A stretch of 64,000 nt of DNA from Metarhizium brunneum (GCF_013426205.1 NC_089427.1:2232001-2296000); one strand, 5' to 3'. Numbered from the stretch's first letter, positions 32,804 through 44,302 are shown. Numbers and translations are program-made. The notes: generated from the letters alone by a model not told the origin.

Positions 32804-35416
32804 TCATCCAGCCACTCTTCGCACCCATAGCGTTGTAGGCTCATATTCAGCGTTCTTGTCTTGGCGTTTGTAAGCACGGAACAATCGAAGGCCTAGTTCA
32901 TGCTCTTGACTCTGGATCATGGCCAATTCCTCCCGGAGTCCCTCAACCTTTTGCTTCTCCTCTTCTCGCCTGCGCAGAACCTGATCACTAGCCAACAAGT
33001 TGTCTTGGGGCATAAGCTCCGTCATCTGTTTGATGCTCTTCTCAATATTGACGCGGCGGTGAGCGAGACTATTAAGTTGAGAGTTCAATTGCGAGACTGG
33101 ATCGTCAGCGAGCGACAGCTCAGGTGGCGCCGGAGGAAGAGGTTTAGACATTGACAACGTAGACGCCCGACGGTCTGCCGATTTCATGTCGCTCGTGGAC
33201 CGACGATATTGACCCGTGGCATCATAGCCACCAGAAAGACCCCGAGATGCTCCCACACTCGTGTATGGGCTCGACATCGACACCACCGCACGCCCCCCAA
33301 AGCTAGTCGACCTGTGTCTGTCGCCAACCGCTGGCTTCCCAGTATTCGTAGAGCCGGAAGCCGGTGGCATATTTGGTAGTGGTGGTACGTCTTCCTCGGC
33401 GGATTGTCGAGGAGTGCCTGGATTTGATGTTGCATAGGTGGTGATGCTGAAACGCGAAGGGGGTGGCACCCATGTCTCATCTGGGCGGGCTGAAGACGGC
33501 CAGGCGGGGGTGACTATATTTCCCGCGCCGTCTGAAGATTTGGCATTTGAAGGCAAGGAGTTCGGCCTAAAGCTTGCCTGGCTTGATTGAGGAGGCGGCT
33601 TCCTCTTGAAGGCTTTGATGGAAGACGGGAGAGCCTCTGGTGGATGTGACGCGAGAGCTTGGTTATGCCAGTTGGGTGGAGGGGTATGACGAGCCCTGGG
33701 CTCGGGCGTTGGGAAATCACTGTGGGGTGGACTTGGATACGGGTTCTCGGCAGTGACAGGTTGCCGCTCAATAGACAGCTGGGTCGGTGGTGAGATCGAT
33801 TTTCTGGTTTTGTGCTTAGCGGTAAGAGGGAAGAACTTCCTCATCGTGCTTCCAGCGCCAAAAGACTCGGACGTTCCAGATCCTGTAGCTGCTGCCAGGG
33901 GTCTCCCGTTGCGACCGGGTCGTTTGCTGCTCTTTCGCGGAATGCCCAGTGGCGCAACATTCAAGTCGTCGCGAACAGGTTCGACTATCACAGACCGGCC
34001 GCTAGCTCCATTCCAAGGCGGGCGGCTATCGAGTGGTTGCGGTTTCTCTTTTGTAGGCCAGCGCATTTGTAACCCATGTGAAGGCGAAGAGATATTCATA
34101 TTCTTATTTTCGAGGGGGGAAAGAGGCGTGTTTGAATCAATAGACATGACTGGACGCCGGGTATGACGAAACGAATCGCTATCTGGAGGGGTGAGTACCC
34201 GTCCAGTATGAACTTGCTCGTTCCATGCTCTTCCACCATGTGATTGAATTTCTCGTGGCTGAGTCACTAGACCTCCGTCATCATGTTGTGCAGATAGACT
34301 TGGCTTGGGTATAGCAGTCCTTTGTTGTTGCGACGGTAGGCAGAGGGCATCATGGTTATTCCCATGAAATGCTGTCCGCTGAATGTCATCCAAGTCGTCA
34401 TCGATAGGGGATACATCTCCAGCTGTAAACCTGTTCCAATGTCAGAATTGCGACAAGCTCCCCCCACATCCTAAATACAACGTACCGGTCTTGCGTGGCA
34501 CAAACGTCCGGCGAGCTGGGCGGCGATATTTGGTCAGCCGCATAGCCGCCTAGGCCAGTTGAAGACTCCAGTTTGTATTTCGGTACAGGTGTCAACGATT
34601 CTCCGTCGCTCTTGTCGTAGACTGAGGATGCTGGGCGCCAGACAGGATTCGTTTGAAGTTGCGAGGATTGTTGCAGCTGCAGCTGCAGTTGTTGGCGCTG
34701 TTTTCTGCGGGAGCTTCGCCGAGGAGGCACGATATCTGGATGCACAGATCCAAATGCGTTTTGCGATGGCAAAATACTAAGACCGAGTAGTATCACAAAT
34801 TAGATATGAGAAATGTGAGGTTCGCAGGAGACATATTTTTACTCCGACTTGGCTGAGCCATCTATAGCCGCAGTGAGAAGGGCTGTGATGAGCAATTATG
34901 CTCCGCACGCAGCCCCAAACAATGACAGGTATTGATTGACTTTTTATGATGTTCACTTGAACAAACAATGCGTGGCGCAGGACAAGTCTGCCCTGGACCA
35001 TGAACACCAAGTCGGCTTTTGATACTTAAAAATAGCTACCGCATGACCAGCAGGTGGGTTAAAGACGCAAGCGCCACGCCAAGGCACTTGATGCAAGAAA
35101 TAGCGGTGGGAAATCGAAAAGGAACGTGCGCTTACATGTCAACGTTGTGGTATCGGGGCACGACCTTGCCTCGCTGAATAGCGAATCGGTTGGGGCTGTG
35201 TGTATCGTGAAAAATCCCCAAGTCGTCGAGTGGTTCGGGAAAGTTGTCGTCAACAGCGTCTAGGCGATGATGTGTCCTCCCAGGTCTGACAGCTCGCGCG
35301 CGCTTTTGGGCCACCATGTGCTTATGTACGCTGCCACCTGAATGACGTCCCTGGAAGACTTCCTCTGGGGCTGCCATGGCAGACGGTGATGACGAGGTTC
35401 GCAGGCGGTCCCACAT
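32804..35416 (-). CDS. Conserved fungal protein of unknown function with C-terminal coiled coil
   Basis: There are three exons: 35136-35416, 34486-34776 and 32804-34430. The introns are 359 nt (GTAAGC donor, GTCTTAG acceptor) and 55 nt (GTACGT donor, GAACAG acceptor). The product is 732 residues. ATG 35416 sits in a good context (CCGCCATGTGG). Exon 1 encodes a compact conserved-looking segment (MWDRLRTSSSPSAM, then HHRLDAVDDNFPEPLDDLGI, FHDTHSPNRFAIQRGKVVPR). The middle is low-complexity Pro/Ser with Gln runs (QQLQLQLQQ) and a TPPDSDSF segment. The last 110 residues are a coiled coil (SQLNSQLNSLAHRRVNIEKS to EELAMIQSQEHELGLRLFRA). I do not recognise a named family. The layout (disordered Pro/Ser scaffold plus coiled coil) suits a cytoskeletal or polarity adaptor, but that is a guess. 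Confidence 0.7.
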
Positions 35417-38380
35417 GGCGGAATCTAAGCCTAAAAACTTGGTAGGGCCTACTAAAACGTGAGACACAGGAGGCCGGAGTGTGTTGATGGTGGTGGTGGC
35501 GGTGGCTGGCAGCGCTTGGCAAGCTTTCCGGACTCGCCCAAGCTCCTCTGACCTGCGAGAACCTACCGAAAAGGCCGGTTTGTAAGTTATTTATTGGTTG
35601 AGCCGGGTGGGCAGATGCTTGGCCAGTTGGCTGGGCTTGGGACTGACCAATTTCTAGACTGGTTCGAGCTTCAGTCTTGCAAAACCGAGGTTTTATTCGT
35701 TCCAAAGCACACAATATGAGCTTGCTTCGTCCTCTGATGCACAACACCAAGGGCCGAACAAAAGGAAAAGCCGTTTAGCTACTTGTTGAGATGGTGGGTG
35801 GCGTGGCTAATATTGACTCTTGCGAGTGCTCCAAGTGGTTGCAGGGGCCACCAGAACATCCAGGGCAACTGGTCGTCTGGGTGTTGTTGTGGTGTTGACG
35901 GTCTTGTTCGTGGGCCGCTCGGCCATGCGCGTGCCAGACAATGGAGTTGATGCTTCGGATCAATGATGGCTGAAAAGCTGGCTGAAAAGATTGCGAGGCC
36001 AAAAAATAAATATTGACAGTCTGGTTCAAAGCGAGCTCAAAGCTCACCAGACATGTGCAAGTCAGCGGGTCGCACGTACCACGGGGAGGTAGTTCCTTCC
36101 TTCCCTTTGTCTGTTCGCCGTGCCTTCCGATGGAAAAGGCTTCGCAATTGGTAAGACAAGAGGTCCGTCGAGTTGGCAGAGCCAAAGAGTATTGTCAGGG
36201 TTTCAAGGCCGACAGACTTGCAATGGCTTATCCTGGTTTATGTATGATTTCCATCGATAATGCGGTACTCCATGCTCCATGCCCCATACTCCATACTCCG
36301 TACTCCGTACATACACTGTTCCTGAGACTAATTATAATCTCAGCCAAGGGGTCAGCCCACCCCGCAATTGCCTTGTCGCGATCTGCATTCAACCAGAGCC
36401 ACTAGCCATGCGTTTGCATCCACAGTCCGCGAACCCGCGCGCGGTTGGAAAATGACGGCAAACATAGCAATTTGCCAATGGATCTCCTTCCGTGGCTGCA
36501 GTGCTGTCGGCCTTGTCCTTGATCGCACAGACGTTTTGCAACGGATGGCTTGTTTCCCAAATGGCCCTATCTCTGTCAGGACTGAGATGGGTAGGGATCA
36601 GCCCCTTATGTACATGAGTGCAGAATCTTTACCGCCATAAACCAGCTCTTCACCAGCTCGCCAGTATCAGACGACAGGAGCCAACCGAGCCAAACAAAAC
36701 ATGGTTGAATGTTCTAGCGTCTAGCGACAAACATTCTGGGCCATACGCTTCTCGCCGTCTCACACCTCGGCTGGCGTCCTGTTCCATGTTGGTTTCAGAA
36801 CATTAGGCCGAATGGCAGGTACTTGGGCAACTGTTGAAAAACATGCCTCGTGACGAAAACGAATGTCAAATCGATACAATCTTCTCCGAACTGATTCCAG
36901 ATACAGAAAGGGTTACTTACTTGAGACGGTTCTCATGCTATCGGAAGGCGACACGCAAGATTCCATTAATACACATCATCTTACTCGTCGTGATGCCTTC
37001 TTCACAGCCAGGAATGAGAATATCAACCTTCTCGAGATTCCGGTTACGTCCAATTTTATCAGCCTAGGGTCACACCGAAATGACTACTGGGCAATGTCCA
37101 GGTCCAGATATCAGTCTTGCCACTGAAAAAGCAGCCAAGCACGAACAATGTTGTGGCCACTTGATTTGTGGGTGCACGCCTGGATAAAACGGGGTATTCT
37201 CACCATGATGCTATCTATGCGAACTTGGCAGCATTTCCTACTTTCTTGCCCACTGTACATGCTTACTGTACGGAGGTGTTTTTGTATCCCAGCTTCGTTG
37301 CGCGCACATGGAAAAGCTCCCAGGTTTCTTTGTTGCCAGCCATCAAGCAAACACATCTACCTACTGTACCTAGGTAGGTAGTCAATAGCAACTTCGGCCA
37401 ATAGTTTGTTTCATGAGCAGGCGCTGGGTGTCCGATCAGGCCAGCATCTTGAGTAATGGCTACTGTTTCAGGCCTCGGCGGCGCCAAACCCTGGCTCACT
37501 CCACCACGCTCTCCTTACTCGTCTGAATAGAGCAGTTGCACACGACAAAGCCAGCAAATGCTCCGCAAGCACGGACTACGCTATACCTTCGAGTGGGCTT
37601 TCAAAATTTAGTTATCACTGCCGACTATCTTGGGAATTCTACTTACCCTTGACGGTGAACAGAGATGGTTGGTACTCGGTACTCTTTCCGGACTGAATTC
37701 ACTTCGTCGAAAGAGGGCAAGGAGCACAGCAAAATGATCAGGATGTGCGGGACAAATGACCACTGCGACAACTCGAAATATTCCTCAATGCTGAGCCAGG
37801 TACAGTGTTCCAATCGCATCATCGCGATCGACACTCCCAGACCGGACGTTGGCGCGGTTAATGGCTCCAACGATGACAGAATTGTATGTTGGCACGGAGG
37901 CCAGCCTTCATTCCCTTTCAAGACTGTTATTCAGGTGTGCTACTCCGTATCGCGGCATCATTACCCGTAGCTCGTGTGTCAAGGTGGTCAGGACATGAAA
38001 GGTCGCAGTCTCTCGTTGTAAGGGTTCTCGTGTTTCCAATGATTCTTGATTGTATTCTGAATGGCAATGTAGAGATACAAGATCCACGCCAGTCAACGAC
38101 TAGAAACACATGCTCTTTGATTGTAGTTCAGCACTAGACAGCTTCATCGAGGATGATTGTTACGTCTGGTTACATACAATCGAGCGCTAGCGCCGGCAGG
38201 AGGCTTCTTATATGCTGTTTTTCACGCCGTACCCATCCATACAACTCAACTGTGTGAATTCAATGGGACTTGGACAACATGGCCAGGTTAGTGATATCCG
38301 CCAAAGAGCAGCAGAGCATTTCAGGTATTTTGTCCGCTCATTTAACGACGCCCAGCTCTGAAAGGCATGGACCGATGAAC
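35417..38380. other. Intergenic region with a heptad array, 3 kb
   Basis: It is upstream of the 35416 start and downstream of the CBM-like gene. It holds a degenerate six-unit array of the heptamer (36266-36310), another copy at 37944, and a CCTAGGTAGGTAG word at about 37367. Frames at 37643-37921 minus and 37665-37970 plus overlap each other and cannot both be real; neither shows a domain. I support no gene here. Confidence 0.4.
36266..36310. repeat. Six-unit degenerate array of the heptamer TACTCCR
   Basis: The units in order are TACTCCA, TGCTCCA, TGCCCCA, TACTCCA, TACTCCG, TACTCCG, then TAC. This is the longest tandem of the dispersed heptamer. It shows that the word can expand as a 7-bp satellite and drift. 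Confidence 0.8.
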
Positions 38381-38788
38381 TTAAAGCATTGCCCACAGAG
38401 TCACACCACCCGCCAATCCCCAGCCAACAACATGGCTTAATAAAGGTTGACCAAGGGCGCTCGCTGCGCTTCTCCCACCGGAACCATCCACGGTTCCGTC
38501 ATGCTGGACCCTGAATTCGACCGTCAATCCAGACGGGGTGCATATCGTCCCGGCAGCGCAGTTCATCACGGCACTCCACTGACCACTGGCGCATCGTTGG
38601 AACGAGTTGGTCATGCAGTTCCATTGGCCTTCGGTGGAACAGGACGAGCCAACTGACTGGGAGCGTCTGAATAAACTCGGCGGTGCAATTTCAGTCTTGT
38701 GAGCGTATGCATGAGCTGCAAGCATGGGCAAAAGAATGAGTGCAATTGCCGTTTGCAGAAAAAATGGCCGTAGCTGAGAAAAATCCAT
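38381..38788 (-). CDS. Small GPI-anchored Cys-rich protein with a CBM19-like chitin-binding signature
   Basis: This is a single exon of 135 residues from ATG 38788. The signal peptide is about residues 1-29 (MDFSQLRPFFLQTAIALILL, then PMLAAHAYA). A dibasic site lies in SLFRRSQ. The core (about residues 49-83) reads CSTEGQWNC, SFQRCASGQWS, MNCAAGTIC: spacing and Trp/Cys pattern resemble the chitin-binding module found at the end of fungal chitinases (CBM19-like). A Gly/Ser-rich spacer and a hydrophobic tail (VVGWGLAGGVTLWAML) without following charges indicate a GPI signal. It is therefore probably a wall or plasma-membrane surface protein binding chitin or a related glucan. The binding claim is by analogy only. 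Confidence 0.75.
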   Translation of the reverse strand: MDFSQLRPFFLQTAIALILLPMLAAHAYAHKTEIAPPSLFRRSQSVGSSCSTEGQWNCMTNSFQRCASGQWSAVMNCAAGTICTPSGLTVEFRVQHDGTVDGSGGRSAASALGQPLLSHVVGWGLAGGVTLWAML

Positions 38789-40072
38789 GTGTATTTGTGT
38801 AAGATGGTCGGCGAGGGCAATATGAATTGCCCAATTCGGAAGAATGGACTTGAATCGTTGGACAAAATCAACGGCTGAAGGCGTAGGAGGGGCTCCGATG
38901 ATTTCCTCTCTCTCTGCTCTTTATGAAAAGAAATTAAAAAAATTAAAAGAAAAAAAAACCGAGTTTATAAAATCGGGACGTGGTGAAATTTAACCTGTTC
39001 ACAATGGTGCCTTTCCTGCCAAATTCGCTTTGTGACCGAATTGCTGCCCAGTTCGGACCCATCGCCACGGACGTGTATACATCACATTGGCGGGATCGAG
39101 TCACGAACCCACCAGATTCACGTTGGGACAGCTGGGATCGAAGCGGTGTAATGGCCCCAGGCCCTGTGCCTGACGGGATCATGGCAGGGTTGGATTGGGC
39201 TGCAGATGTTCAATGCGCGGCAGGTCCCCGGGATCGATATGAGCGAGACATGGGCCATTACCGCTGCTCAAAATTTCGGGTTTAATCCACGCATAAAATA
39301 GTGAGTTTGGACATGTTTTTTTAATATTTCGCTGCAATTTCGAGATTTGGATCCTTTTCTGGGAATTCATTTCTACAACTCCTCTAGCCCAATTAGTATC
39401 TTCAAATTTTGCCTAGCAAACGACTACATATGCACGAGTCAGAGCCGTGACGGGATCGCCACGGACAACTCATCCCGTAACCAAGCCCCAAACCGAGAGT
39501 TTGAAGCAAAAGAGTGACTTGCCAAACGCTGCGGCTAAAGAAGCCTACTGTCAATATCCCGCGGAGCCGTGAGCTGTGAAGTGGCGGACGAGGAGGGTGA
39601 GCAACATGAAGACTATCACGCGCCGAACGGTCTCAACCCTCCTTCCATTAGATGAGTAGTCCGTGTATGACACGCAACTGAACAATGGTATATAGAACTG
39701 CGTAATCTACCTAGTTCCTTGGTGGACGATTGTTGGACGCGATCGGAGAATATATACGCTCAAGACACCCGGCAGACTCGAACGTCTTCGCAGACCAACG
39801 CGCATTCGCCAACAGCGTCGTAACATCAGCAAGTCGACGTTGAGCTCTTCTTCCAGCAAAAAATGCCCAATGCAGCGTCACAGCGAAAGAGAGAGCTGCC
39901 AATGCCATCATCTCAGCTTCCCCAACCGAAATACCTGTACTGACCGCTCGCCGTATACTCCGCCCCGCGGGTGTTTTGCAATCCTTGTGTACCGGGGCAG
40001 AAACAAGTCCTGCCTTCGCTCTCAGTCCCTCCTCTGTTCGGGGCCTCTGTGCCCGCCCCCATGGTGAATCCC
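38789..40072. other. Intergenic region, 1.3 kb
   Basis: An A/AT-rich block lies at 38930-38960 and mixed sequence after it. Frames at 38980-39285 plus and 39711-40076 minus have no recognisable domain and overlap other frames. There is no heptamer copy. I support no gene. Confidence 0.4.
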
Positions 40073-40478
40073 TCAAGCAGCGCCGTCTTTGCTCGCGGCT
40101 GCCTCATCCCCTTGAACCCTCGTCATACGACGGAGTCTCTGTAGAACAAGCAGCACAGATACTGCCGTCAGGGCCAGAGACAAGACACAAGTCACCAAAA
40201 CCGCCACAATGACAACGGTTTCCTTCTCGGCCGTGGGCGAAGTTTGTATGGTGATGGCCGTGCCGTTCGCGTTGGGGAAGTCTGTCTCTGGGTTCCACAT
40301 CCTGAGTGTTTGTTTCTGGAGGAGCATTTAGTCACTGGTTTTTCACTCATGACGGCGGTGATTTCTTACTGGGAAGTCTCGAGTCTTTTATGCCGGTAGT
40401 TGAGGGCGGAGTCACGATTTGCGAGATTGCGTTGGACTGGTTGATGTTTCTGAGATTTATCATGTTGCCGGTTGTCAT
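40073..40478 (-). CDS. Small single-pass membrane protein, gene model uncertain
   Basis: The C-terminal exon (40073 to about 40287 or further up) encodes DFPNANGTAITIQTSPTAEK, a membrane helix ETVVIVAVLVTCVLSLALTA followed by VSVLLVLQ, and a basic then Ala/Asp-rich tail (RLRRMTRVQGDEAAASKDGA). An upstream exon from ATG 40478 to 40370 (MTTGNMINLRNINQSNAISQ, then IVTPPSTTGIKDSRLP) is followed by a good donor GTAAGA and a GACTAAAT branch. The obvious acceptor CTCCAG breaks the frame; acceptor CCCAG at 40288 keeps it, giving about 107 residues. Topology would be type I or signal-anchor, with an N-glycosylation site before the helix. No family recognised. Confidence 0.42.
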
Positions 40479-41038
40479 GGCATTTGATTTGAAATTTGGG
40501 AGTTTTGATATTGTTCAGCGCGGCGACATTGTTGTTGTCTTGTGAGTTTGCTTGGTTCAATCGCATTAATATTGTTGCCGAAAGTGAGCGTGATGTGACA
40601 GGCATGCATATCTTGCTATATATAACAACCGCTTTCACCTGGGCATTTTTTTAAAAAAAAAAAAAAAACACCCAAGAAAATCCACCAGGTATTGTCATCC
40701 TTGTAAGATTGATATTATTCCGTTTATCGACATTATATACCTAGGCAAATGGTACCACACCCCAGCGCTTGGTGCGTGTCGCCACAACCAATTGACAATA
40801 TGCATACATGTATATACATATGCATGAGTATGCCCCAGTGATATCCTAAACTCCAAAGGCCATGTGCTGCAAGTTTCTGATGCCCTCCTCCATATTCTGC
40901 ACGCGTCTTGCAATGTCTTCCCCGTCCATGGCCGCGATTCCCTCTCCCATTCTCATTACTTCTTACATGCGTTTCAAAACATATCGGCAATGTGGTGAGT
41001 TTGTACATGTGAACTTATTAATAATTTATGAAATAATC
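40479..41038. other. Intergenic region, 560 bases
   Basis: It contains an A16-like run at 40654-40669, a CCTAGG word at about 40740 and a near-palindromic TACATGTATATACATATGCAT at 40804-40824. It holds the promoter of the small membrane protein gene and the 3' region of the mucin gene. No coding frame supported. Confidence 0.4.
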
Positions 41039-42022
41039 TTAAAAACGTCGGAACCGATGCGTAGCGGTGTCATTCCAAGCTGGGTATGTTGTGTGCCACT
41101 TGCCATCGTCATACGTATTTGTTGAGGTTGATGAGGATGAGGGCGTGAGGAAGACAGTGCTCAAAGTGGTGGGGATCCAGGTGGTAGTCGCTATGGGCGC
41201 AGGAGTCGTGGCGGACAGTTCCGGTCTACTTCCGGTTCCAAGAAGAGTCGTTGCGCGTACGGCTGTGTTGGTGGTTTCTGAAAATGGATTTGATGTGGTT
41301 GTTGTGTGGTTGGAGCTTGGAACAGACCAAGGTGTTGTTGACATTGGTGCAGGCGGCGTCGCAGAGGGGATCGAGGGGATTGTATCCGTGGGAGATGTTG
41401 GGGTGACGACGATGGATGTTGTGGAACTAATGGGCGATATGGGTGTTGCTGCTGTAGAGTTGGCCTGAGTGGAGGTGGTAGTAAGTGTTGCTGTTGTTGG
41501 ATCAGAAACCGGAGTCGTTGTTGGACCAGAAACTGGAGTCGCTGTTGAATCAGAAACTGAAGTCGTTGTTGAATCGGAAACTGAAGTGGTTGTAGGAGCA
41601 ATCACTGAGCTCGTCGTCGCAGGGGTGGCAATTGAGGCCGTCGTTGATGCAACAGTGGGTGTCACTTCAGCAGTCACAGTTATTGTAACATCTGGGTTGC
41701 CTCCAATGGGAATTATTGAGATGGTGGTAGGAGCCGGGTGCGTGACAGTAACAGGTTGGCCAGTTTTCGTGACTGTGTGAGTAACAGGATCTTCGGTCTC
41801 GACGACCGTCTTGGTCACGTCACTGCCCTTGGAGCTATTTTCGCCATTGCCACCGTTGCCGCTTTGTGGATCATCATCGCCAGGCTCAAGAGGTACCACG
41901 GAATACTTGGGCTTAACAGGAGTAGTAGCTGCTGCTCGAGGCACCATGTCCAATTGTGGGAGTGCAGAACCAAGCGTGGCAAGTGCTGAGAGCACGGCAA
42001 CGAATGAGACGGGTCCACGCAT
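41039..42022 (-). CDS. Secreted Ser/Thr-rich mucin-like protein
   Basis: This is a single exon of 327 residues. ATG 42022 begins a clear signal peptide (MRGPVSFVAVLSALATLGSA). After a Pro/Asp/Gly-rich spacer (EPGDDDPQSGNGGNGENSSK) comes a Val/Thr-rich stretch (VTKTVVETEDPVTHTVTKTG) of the kind seen in fungal wall glycoproteins. About 180 residues of Thr/Ser/Pro-rich sequence follow, including four tandem 8-residue units (TTSVSDST type). The C-terminus (YDDGKWHTTYPAWNDTATHR, then FRRF) is not hydrophobic, so there is no GPI signal. Heavy O-mannosylation and an extended wall or extracellular location are expected. No catalytic domain is visible. Confidence 0.75.
   Translation of the reverse strand: MRGPVSFVAVLSALATLGSALPQLDMVPRAAATTPVKPKYSVVPLEPGDDDPQSGNGGNGENSSKGSDVTKTVVETEDPVTHTVTKTGQPVTVTHPAPTTISIIPIGGNPDVTITVTAEVTPTVASTTASIATPATTSSVIAPTTTSVSDSTTTSVSDSTATPVSGPTTTPVSDPTTATLTTTSTQANSTAATPISPISSTTSIVVTPTSPTDTIPSIPSATPPAPMSTTPWSVPSSNHTTTTSNPFSETTNTAVRATTLLGTGSRPELSATTPAPIATTTWIPTTLSTVFLTPSSSSTSTNTYDDGKWHTTYPAWNDTATHRFRRF
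41493..41588. repeat. Four tandem 24-bp units in the mucin gene
   Basis: Units at 41493-41516, 41517-41540, 41541-41564 and 41565-41588 share GTTGTTG(G/A)A(T/C)C, AGAAAC and GAAGT/GGAGT blocks and differ by a few substitutions. They encode eight-residue Ser/Thr/Val/Asp repeats. Confidence 0.85.
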
Positions 42023-44302
42023 GTTGACGAAAACTGTCCCTTCAAACTGCGCCGGCCGTAGCAATGTGGTTGTGGTTATGGTTGCGATGTTGTTTCAGAT
42101 GGTAGTTGAGGAAGTCCCAAGGACAAGAATGGATGACAACGGATGGTGATTAGTGCAGTTGACGAGGAATGCAAATGCAGTCTTGTAGACGAAAATGGAC
42201 AAGACGGAGAATGGCCACTGGTGGCAGTAAATATAGAAAAGAGAAAAGGCATGTAACGCCAGATGCGTACATATGTACGAAGTACTCCATAGCGATTTTG
42301 ACATATCGTCGGTGCGCCCGCCTATGAAGTGGTGGTCTCAAGAATTCAAGGTGGCTGGTGAAATGTGGTGGTTGGAGACGGCGCGGCAAGGGACAGGGAC
42401 AGTGCCCGCTGAAAGAGGCAGGAACGGGAGATGGTAGCAATTTAGTGCCAGGGGTAAGTCTGTGGAACATGGGGAACACTTGGTGGCCAAGTACACGACG
42501 GGGCAAATTTGGCGGCAGGGTACATGTATGTTGTAGTACCAGTACTAACTCTGTTTGGAACTTGAGGGTCCATTGGCCGATTACTTGGCTGGTTGCAACA
42601 CAAGCATTGAGGTTCCAGGTGTCTGGCCCGGGTGAAGTTCCAGATGTCCGCCGTGCAAGGTCCAGTTCGGTGGCGCCTGGTGTTCCTCTGTCACTCAGAC
42701 CGTTGGTGGTCAACGGTGGCGGTTGGCCTCAGTTGAAAATTCTAGTTTGGTGTTGCCAGACCCCGTAATCGTGCCAGTCCCACTTATTTTAGGTGGCTCC
42801 TTGCCCTCACCACCTAAAGGTGCACGATAACAACCTTGCTGTACTCCGTATCGCCCCCTGGCTGGTTCGGCAGCACCCGCCGAGGCCAGCCACCTTTAAA
42901 TGTCGATTGTTTATCAGACCATGCCCTTTGTTTTCACAGCCGCAGACCCCTTCAGCACCCAGAAATCTATCCAGCAAATAGGACCAGATCCCTCACGCCC
43001 ATCGCCTTTGTTCCAAAACATCAGACTGGTCTGCCCTGAGAACAGACAATAGGCTTCAATGTTTTCCTGGAGGAGCACCTCCCCCAATGTTTCGGGATGT
43101 TGCTTCCTTTGTTGATGTACATACGAGTAAGTCTTGGCTGAACGCCGTGGCGCCGCGTCCCCTTATTTTGACTCGAAGGTACTAGTAGGCAGTCACTCCG
43201 TCCTGAGTATCGAGCGTTGATGTTGACAAAGGAGCATTCTCCTTGATACTTGCCGCCATCAGACCAGATGGAATTTGCACGGAGTCGTTGCAGCTGCAGA
43301 GCCCAGCCAAGACAGAGGCAGCCCGACTTCGGTAGCTTACTTAGTCAGTCATTGCGCCACTGCATTGGAGGCCTTGTGGCAGTGCAATCGGGATGCGTGA
43401 CTTGGGCACAGCTCACCAACAACCAGTCAAGACGGACAGCGAATGGGTGGCAATTCGACAGGCGAGCACCCGTACGGAGTACAGAGCAGTTATAACGGCT
43501 TCCTCATCTACCGTCTCCTACTCCGTACTCCAAGTCGACATGGATGCCGAGTATTCCCTGCCCGTCACATCAATTGATCCCATTGCTTCCGCCGCCTCAG
43601 CGACACAACGACATGGCAGCCAGCAACAGGACTTGGGTTAGTGATGTGCTGCTTCGTCGCAGAAAAATAGCTCTGATGTCTGCCGATGCACCAGATGTCG
43701 CCCGGTTGCAGGTTAATCCATGCTCCACGCAACTGTCAAATGTGTTTGTGGGAGAAAACGTCATCATGTGAGGCTCGCGCGAGACCGTTGCGGGGTTTCG
43801 TCCAGCCGGCTGCCCACTTTGACCAGGCTACAGTGGGTATACAGTGGGTGTACATGACGTTGAGATGGCCAGGCCAGCAACTCAGCTCCAAGCTCAGCCA
43901 CCTTGTGATAGATCATTGATGGCTTGTCGCCATGTCAATGGATGAGGCTGCCAGCCAAGTCTCAACGGTTTGCACAAGTGCTTGGCTTGCTTACTTAAGT
44001 ACTTAGACGTCTGCATGTGGTGTTCAGGTAGTTGCAAGGTACCAAGGCTGACGAGAGCAAGTGGGATGGACAGCACGCACACAGGTTTCGTGCTCCATTT
44101 GAAGGAAGGCCTTTTCGGGTCATCAGAGTGGGTTTGCCCGTACTTAAGCTAATCCCTCCCCTCATCACGGCCATTTGCGCCGCTTTTGCCTTTCTCCAAT
44201 CCACCTGTTGATTCCATCCGCCGTGGCTGCTTGCGTCATTCGCAGATCGACTCAGGAACAAACAAAGGACGGCAACCCGATACGCAGAACCCCTTTGTCA
44301 AA
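42023..44302. other. Intergenic region between the mucin and annexin genes, 2.3 kb
   Basis: It is a divergent spacer that holds both promoters. Heptamer copies lie at 42845, 43473 and 43521 (followed by a second partial unit), and a variant (AGTACTCCATAG) near 42286. No protein-like frame; the 187-codon minus frame at 42150-42713 has no domain and a random composition. Confidence 0.4.

Noticed and set aside
37643..37970. Two opposite frames, both fairly protein-like
   Set aside because: They overlap almost fully, so at most one could be real, and neither shows a motif.
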